From an uncultured Eubacterium sp. (GTDB lineage: Bacteria; Bacillota; Clostridia; Lachnospirales; Lachnospiraceae), in assembly GCA_946611445.1 (NCBI GenBank), contig CAMODP010000120.1, positions 1 through 5,671 of the forward strand: a stretch of DNA of 5,671 nt, read 5' to 3'. How positions within the stretch are numbered: position 1 is the first letter of the stretch; each line of letters starts with the position of its first letter. This document shows, piece by piece, positions 1-5,643 of the stretch. Both the position numbers and the translations under genes were made by a program. A model generated the notes under the pieces. That model saw nothing but the letters and a program-made list of their open reading frames with translations. It was not told the DNA's origin and did not search any database.

Positions 1-243
1 AGGATCTCCTGTCTGTACAGGATCCACTGCCGATGCGGGTTCCGCTGCCGGTGCAGGTGCTCCTGTCTGTTCAGGTTCCGCTGCCGGTGCAGGTTCCTCT
101 GCCGGTGCGGTTACTCCTGTCTGTTCAGGATCCGCTGCCACTGCAGGGTCCGCTGCCGGTGCGGGTACTCCTGTCTGTCCAGGTTCCGCTGCCATTGCAG
201 GGTCCGCTGCCGGTGCGGGTACTCCTGTCTGTCCAGGTTCCTC
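1..243 (-). repeat. 54-bp tandem repeat inside the secreted protein gene
   Basis: Four full units and one half unit of 54 bp (18 codons) lie head to tail and continue off the edge. The protein consensus is A-[ED]-P-x-Q-T-G-[VA]-[PT]-A-P-A-[AE]-[DE]-P-A-x-A. Units differ by a few substitutions and keep the reading frame exactly. Repeats like this are prone to length change by slippage or recombination, so the copy number may vary between strains (inference). Confidence 0.9.
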
Positions 244-471
244 TGCCGGTGTGAGCCCCACTGTCGATACGGGTTCCGCTGCCGGTGCGGCCGGTACGGT
301 CACGACAGTTCCATCTGCTGCATTTTCTGTTCCTGAAGCTTCAACCACGGCGGTCCCTTCAGGAATCGTATCACCTCCTTCTACGTCTGCAGATACGATC
401 ACTGCACTGAACATCAGCGTGGCGATCAGACCTGCTGCCGAAAACAACAAGCATTTCTTCTTCTTTTTCAC
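1..471 (-). CDS. Secreted Pro/Ala-rich repeat protein, N-terminal part (partial, runs off left edge)
   Basis: Reading the minus strand from a GTG at 471-469 gives 157 open codons to the edge with no stop. The start is supported by GGAG at 483-480, 8 nt upstream, by an in-frame TAA a few codons further up with no other start between, and by a classic signal peptide directly after it: MKKKKKC, a hydrophobic core to about residue 25, and a likely signal peptidase I site VSA-DVE after residue 28. The mature part begins acidic and then becomes Pro/Ala/Glu-rich, with an 18-residue repeat from residue 77 on (QTG at residues 81, 99, 117, 135 and 153). Such tails often act as extended spacers through the wall or between domains. 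No catalytic or binding domain lies in the visible part, so function is unknown; a wall-binding or hydrolase domain could follow beyond the edge. A single long frame with signal peptide and own promoter makes the gene itself convincing. Confidence 0.85.
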   Translation of the reverse strand, partial: MKKKKKCLLFSAAGLIATLMFSAVIVSADVEGGDTIPEGTAVVEASGTENAADGTVVTVPAAPAAEPVSTVGLTPAEEPGQTGVPAPAADPAMAAEPGQTGVPAPAADPAVAADPEQTGVTAPAEEPAPAAEPEQTGAPAPAAEPASAVDPVQTGDP

Positions 472-502
472 CTTTCTGTCTCCATGCTTATGTTAGATGG
501 GG

Positions 503-531
503 TTTACAGTTACTTCGCCGTAATTGTTACA
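503..531 (-). promoter_or_regulatory. Paired TGTAA-type hexamers in the leader of the secreted protein gene
   Basis: Read on the minus strand, this stretch holds TGTAAC, AATTAC, a GGCGA spacer, AGTAAC and TGTAAA in succession, so two 12-nt blocks match at 8 of 12 positions across a 5-nt spacer. It lies between the predicted transcription start (about 545) and the GTG. The hexamers resemble halves of the WalR box (TGTWAH-N5-TGTWAH) known from Firmicutes wall genes, but the spacing does not fit that rule exactly and the site is downstream of the promoter. It could be an operator, part of the RNA leader, or chance. Confidence 0.3.
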
Positions 532-551
532 AAGCTATTACAGCATGAATT

Positions 552-580
552 AGCATAGCACATCTCAGCCTTTTGCGCAA
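552..580 (-). promoter_or_regulatory. Sigma-A-type extended -10 promoter for the secreted protein gene
   Basis: On the minus strand a -35-like TTGCGC (580-575) is followed by a 17-bp spacer and TATGCT (557-552), with the extended -10 dinucleotide TG one base before it (TGC-TATGCT). The predicted start near 545 leaves a leader of about 75 nt before the GTG at 471. Spacing and extended -10 make this the best promoter in the region; it is not experimentally shown. Confidence 0.6.
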
Positions 581-632
581 CCGTTTACCACCATCAGTTT
601 CAGGTGTTTTCCGGCTATTTTTTTGTGCATGC

Positions 633-661
633 TGTTCATATTTCGTAAACCGTGATAAAAT
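633..661 (+). promoter_or_regulatory. Candidate promoter for the YfhO-family gene
   Basis: An extended -10 element TGA-TAAAAT (653-661) is preceded at 17 bp by TGTTCA (633-638), a poor -35 with three matches to TTGACA. The predicted start near 668 would put the inverted repeat at 686-742 inside the 5' leader, about 130 nt long. Extended -10 promoters can work with weak -35 boxes. The match is moderate and other starts are possible. Confidence 0.4.
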
Positions 662-685
662 CATTCCAGACCCAGAACCAAGCGG

Positions 686-742
686 AATTTGAACAAAACA
701 GTACCGTCAGGCCCGCTTGTAAGGGGGCTGTTTTTTCAAATT
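686..742 (+). terminator. Intrinsic terminator within a long inverted repeat, possible attenuator of the YfhO-family gene
   Basis: The hairpin CAGGCCC (708-714) / GGGGCTG (724-730), with one G-G mismatch, is followed directly by six T (731-736), the layout of a Rho-independent terminator. A second, larger pairing is possible: AATTTGAA-C-AAAACAG (686-701) pairs with CTGTTTTTTCAAATT (728-742) as 15 bp with one bulged C. Both pairings need bases 728-730, so they exclude each other; in the larger one the T-run is buried in the stem. No rightward gene precedes it in the window, since the upstream gene points left, and the YfhO-family start lies 54 bp further on. It may therefore act in the leader as an attenuator, end a short RNA of about 70 nt, or block stray transcription. 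Confidence 0.6.
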
Positions 743-796
743 AAAAGATTGTGTAAAAAGCAGCAAAAAAACAGCATGAAAACAAGGGGACGCTCC

Positions 797-3637
797 ATGC
801 CGCATCGAACACCGGACAGACCAGGCAGAAAACAGCCGTTAAAAGACTTTATACTTCCGTACAGCCTGCTCTTTGCTGTCCTTTTTTTCTGCTGCTATTT
901 TGTATTCCTTCTGGCGCATCACCGCAGCTTTTTCCGCAGCTATGACGGCTTCGACCAGCACTATCTGGGTTTTGTCTATCTGGGCCGCTGGGGGAGATCC
1001 GTCATTCGCACGCTGCTGACGGAGCATCGTCTGGTAATTCCTCTGTGGAATCCGGCCATCGGATACGGGGCGGATATTCCCACTACGCTGGCCGCCTATA
1101 TCTGGGATCCGTTCAACTGGATTTCGTTCTTTGTCCCTTCCATATACGGGGAGCAGGCATTCGCCGTTATGCTCACGGCCAAATATTACGCGGCCGGACT
1201 GGCGTTTATCCTCTTCGCCCGCAGACGGTGTCACAGCCGAGCTGCAGTCCTTTGCGGTGCCGTGCTCTACACCTTCACCGCGACGGCAAGCATCGGCTTT
1301 GACCAGTCGTTCTTCCTGAATCCGATGTACATCTTTCCTCTGCTTCTGCTGGGGGCTGATCTCCTTCTGGATGAAGGCAGGCCGGTGCTGTATGTCTGCA
1401 TGCTGGCCTTCAGCCTGGTCAGTTATTTCTATTTTGCCTACATGATGTGCATTTTCATCTTGTTATATGCGGTTATATCTATTCTTACCGACCACCGTCT
1501 GCGTTGTGATCTGCGGGCCTCCGTCTCTGTTGTCATGCGGTTTTTCCTCTGTTCTGTGCTGGCCTTCTGCCTGTCCGCAGTCGGTTTTCTGCCGAACCTC
1601 CTGGTCATGCTGAATGCCGGCAGGCTGGACCTGCCGCATTACCTTCCCATGCTCTACAGCCGGCAGTATTACCGGGATCTTTTCTGCGGTTTCCTGACAT
1701 ACTGCAATATGCAGTACCGCGACTGCCTGATTGGATTCGGCGCCGCCGGTTTCCTGGGTACAGCTGTCGTCCTGACGGCGCCGGGCAGGTACCGGAGGAT
1801 CAAGGCAGAGTTTGTGCTGATGACAGCTGCCCTCTGCATTCCTTATGCGGCACATGTCATGAACGGCTTCAGCTATACCGCGAACCGCTGGGTCTGGGCC
1901 TATGCGCTGCTGATCTCCTATATGGCCGTTCTCGCCCTGCCCCTCCTGCGGAACCTGTCGCGCCGGCACGCCGCAGGGATTCTGGTTCTGACAGGGATAT
2001 ACGGATGTGTGGCCATTCTCCTGTTCCACGAGAAGGGCCGCCCTTTCCTTACGGCTTACGCGCTGCTCGCGGCTGGCGCGGCATGCGTCTGCATTCCGGC
2101 ACTTTTCCGGAAGAAGCCTCTGACGGTCCCGGCTGTCTGCATGTTGTTTACCTGCATATCCGTGACCTGCGGCGCGTATTTCGCGAATTCCGACAACTAT
2201 GGCTGCCGGCTCACACGGATGACACCTACCGGCACAGCCTATGAAACGGCATTGAACACGGGAGGACTTCCGCTCCTGCGTCAGCTGGATCTTTCTGACG
2301 GCTCCCGGTTTGACCGGTACGGCGTGGGACAGATGCGTAACGCGACCTGGCTGTACGGCGCCAGCGGTATGAACTTTTATATAAGTATGTATAATGATTA
2401 TATCGATCGCTTCCACAACAGCCTGGCCATGAATACCAGCGCCTCGACCTACTCCTACGGAGGTCTGGACCGGCGCAGCGAGCCGGAAGCCCTGATGGCC
2501 GTCAACCATTTCTTCACTTCGGCGGACAACCCGATTCTTCCGGCCGGCTTCGCGGAGCAGGAGGCAGAAACTGTCATCCGATCCGCCGCAGACGGAACAG
2601 AGACAACTGTCCGGTCATACCGTTCCGACAAGTACCGCCCTCCGTTCCTGACATTTGAACATGCCGTCGCAGAGGCAGACTGGAAACAGCTCTCTCCCAT
2701 CGAAAGGCAGCAGGTCCTCCTGCAGGCCGTCGTGCCCGCAGGGACCGGCACAGACGCCGCCATTGAACCCGAGAATGCGCAAACAACCGGTATCGGCAAT
2801 GATAGTGCGCAGGCGTATACAGAAATCGATGACCTGGATGTGGACAGTTCCGCTGTTGATTTTGCCATACTCTCTGAAGAAAACCTCTCTGTAGAAGCCG
2901 GGACCGACGGTTCTGCTGCCTATATCGTCCAGGTCAGCGCCGCGGACGGGAAGCTGACACTGGAGCCGCATGCCGCGAAAGCAGAAACCGGAGCAGATGC
3001 TGTTGCCGCAGATCCAGGCGCCGGAGAGTATTATATCTATTTCGATGATATATCTTTTGAAAATGGCGAGCGGGAAGGTTACGCAGTCAGTGTCAGTGCC
3101 CTGTCAGGCGGCACCCCCGTACAAAACGCCTCGGACAGCTTCCGTGGCAGTACCTGGTACAATCCCTATTATGGCGGAAAGACTCACTGGCTTCTGAATC
3201 TCGGTATCGTAGAGGAGCCCTTCGACCGTCTGCAGATCACCTTCCAGACACCGGGAACTTACACGATCGGAGATATCCGCGTATACCGCCGTTCTGTTGA
3301 ATCTATTCAGAACAACCTGGACAGATTGGACAGCGTCGCTGAAAACATCGTCTGTGAGACAAACCGGTACAGCTGTGACATTTCAACTGATGAAGGCACA
3401 TGGCTCTTTCTCTCTGTTCCCTGGTCAGAAGGATGGACCGCCACAGACAACGGCGTGTCCGTGCCGGTTCAGCGGGCAGATGAAGCCTTCATGACGGTCC
3501 GTCTCGGACCCGGTGAGCATCATGTCGTATTCCGCTATCTTACGCCCGGGCTGCTGCCGGGGCTGGCACTGAGCATGGCGGCTGCCTTTGTGCTGCTTAT
3601 TCTGTGCCGTCGGAAAAGAATCCCCTTCAATAAATAA
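797..3637 (+). CDS. YfhO-family polytopic membrane protein, probable GT-C type glycosyltransferase
   Basis: The ATG at 797 is preferred because AAGGGGA at 784-790 lies at ideal distance; the frame is open further up (TTG at 689, ATG at 776), but those starts lack a good ribosome site and the first falls inside the terminator repeat. The product has 946 residues. After TM1 (about 19-40) comes the motif DGFDQH (50-55), then PLWN..IGYGAD (82-93) and WDPFNW (103-108), the acidic first outer loop typical of the YfhO family. About a dozen TM segments run to residue 462, with NGFSYTANRW near 356-365. A large outer domain (about 464-914) includes LSPIERQQ (632-639) and SEGWTATDNG (877-886), and a last TM (about 919-936) ends in RRKR. 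Known family role: B. subtilis YfhO takes sugar from undecaprenyl-phosphate made by CsbB and adds it to lipoteichoic acid. The substrate here is unknown, and no CsbB-like partner or flippase is in the window. Confidence 0.88.
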   Translation: MPHRTPDRPGRKQPLKDFILPYSLLFAVLFFCCYFVFLLAHHRSFFRSYDGFDQHYLGFVYLGRWGRSVIRTLLTEHRLVIPLWNPAIGYGADIPTTLAAYIWDPFNWISFFVPSIYGEQAFAVMLTAKYYAAGLAFILFARRRCHSRAAVLCGAVLYTFTATASIGFDQSFFLNPMYIFPLLLLGADLLLDEGRPVLYVCMLAFSLVSYFYFAYMMCIFILLYAVISILTDHRLRCDLRASVSVVMRFFLCSVLAFCLSAVGFLPNLLVMLNAGRLDLPHYLPMLYSRQYYRDLFCGFLTYCNMQYRDCLIGFGAAGFLGTAVVLTAPGRYRRIKAEFVLMTAALCIPYAAHVMNGFSYTANRWVWAYALLISYMAVLALPLLRNLSRRHAAGILVLTGIYGCVAILLFHEKGRPFLTAYALLAAGAACVCIPALFRKKPLTVPAVCMLFTCISVTCGAYFANSDNYGCRLTRMTPTGTAYETALNTGGLPLLRQLDLSDGSRFDRYGVGQMRNATWLYGASGMNFYISMYNDYIDRFHNSLAMNTSASTYSYGGLDRRSEPEALMAVNHFFTSADNPILPAGFAEQEAETVIRSAADGTETTVRSYRSDKYRPPFLTFEHAVAEADWKQLSPIERQQVLLQAVVPAGTGTDAAIEPENAQTTGIGNDSAQAYTEIDDLDVDSSAVDFAILSEENLSVEAGTDGSAAYIVQVSAADGKLTLEPHAAKAETGADAVAADPGAGEYYIYFDDISFENGEREGYAVSVSALSGGTPVQNASDSFRGSTWYNPYYGGKTHWLLNLGIVEEPFDRLQITFQTPGTYTIGDIRVYRRSVESIQNNLDRLDSVAENIVCETNRYSCDISTDEGTWLFLSVPWSEGWTATDNGVSVPVQRADEAFMTVRLGPGEHHVVFRYLTPGLLPGLALSMAAAFVLLILCRRKRIPFNK

Positions 3638-3646
3638 GTAATTCTT

Positions 3647-3685
3647 TGCCGTATACTATCGCCAATTATCTATGCCGTATGCTAT
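3647..3685 (+). repeat. 13-bp direct repeat in the promoter region of the L,D-transpeptidase gene
   Basis: TGCCGTATACTAT (3647-3659) recurs as TGCCGTATGCTAT (3673-3685), 12 of 13 identical, start to start 26 bp, about two and a half helical turns. The second copy runs into the predicted -10 box. The pair could be a duplicated promoter or a regulator site; no known consensus is recognised. Confidence 0.55.
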
Positions 3686-3688
3686 ACT
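3659..3688 (+). promoter_or_regulatory. Candidate extended -10 promoter for the L,D-transpeptidase gene
   Basis: TGC-TATACT (3680-3688) is a near-perfect extended -10. At 18 bp upstream lies TCGCCA (3659-3664), a weak -35. The predicted start near 3695 gives a leader of about 50 nt. With no terminator seen after the YfhO-family stop at 3637, the gene may also receive read-through from upstream. Confidence 0.5.
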
Positions 3689-3703
3689 CAAAAAAATAAC
3701 TCC

Positions 3704-3737
3704 CCCTCTAATATCATATATTAAATAGAAAGCAGGG
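3704..3737 (+). promoter_or_regulatory. Small AT palindrome and possible Shine-Dalgarno-covering stem in the leader
   Basis: TAATAT-CAT-ATATTA (3709-3723) is a perfect 6-bp inverted repeat with a 3-nt loop. Just outside it CCCT (3704-3707) can pair with the Shine-Dalgarno AGGG (3734-3737), which sits 6 nt before the ATG at 3744. The nested pairs could cover the ribosome site in the RNA, or the palindrome could be a DNA operator. The stems are short, so either reading is tentative. Confidence 0.25.
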
Positions 3738-3743
3738 CAAAAA

Positions 3744-5288
3744 ATGAAACTGGGCAATCTGAACACCGGTAATCTGCGCATTCCGAAGCTGAGCAGGAAG
3801 ACAAAACGCCTTCTTCTCCTGGCAGGCGGCCTCGTCATGGTCGCGGCCATCATCCTGTTGGGCCTGGCTGCCGTGCGCCTTCGACGGATCCGGGGCTCTG
3901 TGGAGACCTATGAGACGCATTTTCTTGAAGGAACAAAGATTAACGGGATCGATGTCTCCGGCAAGACCGCAGAGCAGGCTGAGGATGCCCTTCTCGCCGC
4001 GTCCGCAGATTATACCCTGAATCTGATATTCCGTGAGAACCGTATGGAAACCATCAGCGGCGCTGACATCGGCTTCCATTATGTGGCGGGCGATATGGTG
4101 AGCAGTCTGCTGAAGGAACAGGATACGGAGCAGCTGTACCAGCTGATGCTGAAAGGCGAGGAACCGGAGGCTCCCGCGCCGCTGACAGTCGCCCTGTCTG
4201 CGGAGTATGACGAGCAGATGCTGCGCCGGGCTGTCCACGCTCTGCCGGAGCTGCAGGTGGCGTCCATGACGCCCGCGAAGGATGCCTACATGGATTACGC
4301 GGACGCGCAGTATGTGGTCGTACCTGCGAATCCCGGCACGATGCTGTACCCCGACAAGGTTCTGGAGGCCGTACGGCTGGCGGTAGGCGACGGAGAAACG
4401 ACGCTGGATCTTTCTGCAATGAAGGATATCTATGAGACACAGCCCGGCACTTCTACCGCCGTGGAAAAGGATCTTCAGGAAAAAGCTGACAAGCTGAATG
4501 AACTGGTACCGGGCAGCATAACATATACACTTCCCGGCGGCCGTGAAGCCGTACTGAACGGACCCGTCATGCGGAAATGGCTGGAAGAGGATTATGACGG
4601 ATCGCCGTATAAAGATGATTACACCTGGGAAATGCATTTGCAGGAGTATGTGGAGGATCTGGCAGAATCTGTCAATACAGTAGGCAAAATCCGCACATTC
4701 GCATCTACCGGCGCGGGTGATATCCGCATAGGCGGCGGCAACTACGGCTATGAACTCAATCAGGAGGAAGAGCTGGAAAAGCTGCGCGGAGAGCTGGAAG
4801 CAGGCTCCGTCGTCACGCGGGAACCGGTCTGGACTTCGTGGGAAACTTCCGAAGAGAACAACGGTTTTGGCAACAGCTACGTAGAAATTGACTGCAGCCG
4901 CCAGCATATGTGGATCTACGTCGACGGCGCAGTGGTCCTGGAGACAGACGTAGTGACAGGCATGATGGACGGCAAGATGGCCACACCGGCCGGGACCTGC
5001 CTGCTGATGGGAAAAGAACGGGATACGGAGCTTGTCGGCGAATACTACGAATACCGCACACCGGTCTCCTACTGGATGCCGTTCAACGGCGGCGTCGGGA
5101 TGCACGACGCCTGGTGGCGAAGTGAATTTGGCGGAAACATCTACCTGTGGGACGGCTCAAACGGATGCGTCAACATGCCGCCGGAAATGGCAGAAAAGGC
5201 CTTTGATATCGTGACTTATGAGATGCCGATTGTGGTGTACTACTCTGAAGGGCTGGAGGGTGAGACGTCGGAGCTGGCGGCCTTTTGA
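3744..5288 (+). CDS. Membrane-anchored L,D-transpeptidase with YkuD domain
   Basis: This 514-residue protein makes 3-3 peptidoglycan cross-links in its family: it cuts the L,D bond of a tetrapeptide donor stem and joins it to the side-chain amine of an acceptor, a route that avoids most beta-lactams. Order of parts: basic cytoplasmic tail (RKTKR), one TM (about 23-44), then outside the cell a region opening with ETHFLEGTKINGIDVSGKTAEQAE (57-80 overall), typical of the PG_binding_4 (VanW-associated) family, a middle part to about 375, and the YkuD catalytic domain (about 378-500). Active-site residues are H454 (GMHDAWW), S472, G474, C475 and N477; the residue before G474 is Asn, not the usual His. 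Seventeen residues separate H454 and S472, within the family pattern. The start has AGGG 6 nt upstream. Architecture resembles Ldtfm of Enterococcus faecium. It acts at the outer membrane face on wall precursors. Confidence 0.93.
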   Translation: MKLGNLNTGNLRIPKLSRKTKRLLLLAGGLVMVAAIILLGLAAVRLRRIRGSVETYETHFLEGTKINGIDVSGKTAEQAEDALLAASADYTLNLIFRENRMETISGADIGFHYVAGDMVSSLLKEQDTEQLYQLMLKGEEPEAPAPLTVALSAEYDEQMLRRAVHALPELQVASMTPAKDAYMDYADAQYVVVPANPGTMLYPDKVLEAVRLAVGDGETTLDLSAMKDIYETQPGTSTAVEKDLQEKADKLNELVPGSITYTLPGGREAVLNGPVMRKWLEEDYDGSPYKDDYTWEMHLQEYVEDLAESVNTVGKIRTFASTGAGDIRIGGGNYGYELNQEEELEKLRGELEAGSVVTREPVWTSWETSEENNGFGNSYVEIDCSRQHMWIYVDGAVVLETDVVTGMMDGKMATPAGTCLLMGKERDTELVGEYYEYRTPVSYWMPFNGGVGMHDAWWRSEFGGNIYLWDGSNGCVNMPPEMAEKAFDIVTYEMPIVVYYSEGLEGETSELAAF

Positions 5289-5322
5289 AATTGATTTACG
5301 GTTTAGTTTTTAATGACGTACA

Positions 5323-5485
5323 CAGGCCGCAGCCGGGGCACACCCATCTGTCCGCTGCTCCGCCGGCCCGAGCCTGCTCATCTAAGATGCCCGCGGTATA
5401 TATTCCGCGGGCACCTAAGATTCGGCCGGTCTCGGGCACGTGCTCACTTAATGCGTCCATATGGATGTGCCCCGGCTGCGGCCTG
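5323..5485. repeat. 163-bp imperfect palindrome with perfect 20-bp arms; unidentified element or structured RNA
   Basis: The outer arms 5323-5342 (CAGGCCGCAG...) and 5466-5485 (...CTGCGGCCTG) are perfect reverse complements, and after one mismatch CCAT/ATGG (5344-5347/5461-5464) adds 4 bp. Further in, GCCCGAG (5366-5372) pairs with CTCGGGC (5431-5437), and at the tip TGCCCGCGG (5388-5396) pairs with CCGCGGGCA (5405-5413) around an 8-nt AT loop. CCGGCC (5363-5368) / GGCCGG (5424-5429) is an alternative pair. No plausible protein is encoded, and no T-run follows the right arm. It could be a MITE-like mobile repeat, a BIME-type intergenic repeat, or a rod-shaped RNA. No target-site duplication and no known RNA family is recognised. 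Confidence 0.8.
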
Positions 5486-5512
5486 CTGTCTTATGGACGG
5501 ATCCTCACTTAG

Positions 5513-5552
5513 ATGAGTCAGGAGACATTTCTTTTGACTCATTTTTCTTTTT
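5513..5552 (+). terminator. Rho-independent terminator, first REP-like hairpin
   Basis: ATGAGTCA (5513-5520) pairs perfectly with TGACTCAT (5535-5542) around a 14-nt loop, followed by TTTTCTTTTT to 5552. It is the first good terminator after the L,D-transpeptidase stop at 5288 and can end that transcript, which would then include the palindrome at 5323-5485. Confidence 0.75.
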
Positions 5553-5572
5553 AGCTATACTCAAGTTGGGAC

Positions 5573-5605
5573 GAATCAGGGGACGTTTCTCCTGACTCTT
5601 TTTTT
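5573..5605 (+). terminator. Rho-independent terminator, second REP-like hairpin
   Basis: GAATCAGGGGA (5573-5583) pairs with TCTCCTGACTC (5588-5598) over 11 positions with one A-C mismatch and one G-T wobble, around a CGTT loop, followed by seven T (5599-5605). It is a stronger and more compact terminator than the copy before it. Confidence 0.8.
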
Positions 5606-5643
5606 CGATAGCTATGTTTTGATTGCGCTCCTCATTTGTCCGC

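Larger units (their letters stand above)
5513..5628. repeat. Two tandem 58-bp REP-like units
   Basis: Two units of about 58 bp follow each other: each has GARTCAGGRGAC, a TTTCT segment, TGACTC, a T-rich run and then AGCTAT (5553-5558 and 5610-5615). TGACTC recurs at 5535 and 5593, exactly 58 bp apart. The hairpin core resembles intergenic terminator-like repeats common in Clostridia, some of which go with Y1 (REP-associated) transposases; no transposase is seen here. Confidence 0.65.

Noticed and set aside
1..243. CRISPR-like regular repeats
   Set aside because: The 54-bp units are contiguous without spacers and keep an open reading frame.
468..485. A five-codon minus-strand frame (ATG at 485, METER, TGA) whose stop overlaps the GTG start of the secreted protein gene as GTGA
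   Set aside because: It looks like a coupling leader peptide, but no ribosome site precedes its ATG; the GGAG at 483-480 lies within it and serves the GTG.
33..496. Plus-strand open frames through the repeat region
   Set aside because: They are low-complexity translations (VQVPLPV-type repeats) opposite the better supported minus-strand gene with signal peptide and ribosome site.
542..556. AGCAT direct repeat near the leftward promoter and CAGCATGAA shared with 772-780
   Set aside because: Short matches in AT-rich sequence, likely chance and partly overlapping the -10 box.
689..796. Longer N terminus of the YfhO-family protein from TTG at 689 or ATG at 776
   Set aside because: The first lies in the terminator repeat, neither has a good Shine-Dalgarno, and the ATG at 797 has AAGGGGA at proper distance followed by a normal N terminus before TM1.
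1463..2509. Minus-strand open frame of 348 codons inside the YfhO-family gene
   Set aside because: Composition is Gln/Arg/His-rich and domain-free, antisense to conserved membrane protein sequence.
3714..5105. Minus-strand open frame of 463 codons opposite the L,D-transpeptidase gene
   Set aside because: It is a shadow of codon bias in the real gene: Cys/His-rich composition with no recognisable domain, and the plus strand has clear family motifs.
5323..5485. Possible 6S RNA because of the rod shape with a central bubble and about 163-nt length
   Set aside because: The arms are far more perfect than usual in 6S RNA, there is no good promoter directly before it, and conserved 6S features cannot be confirmed by eye.
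5285..5512. Plus-strand small frame starting at TTG over the transpeptidase stop
   Set aside because: It only translates the palindrome and has no ribosome site; the DNA is explained by pairing, not coding.
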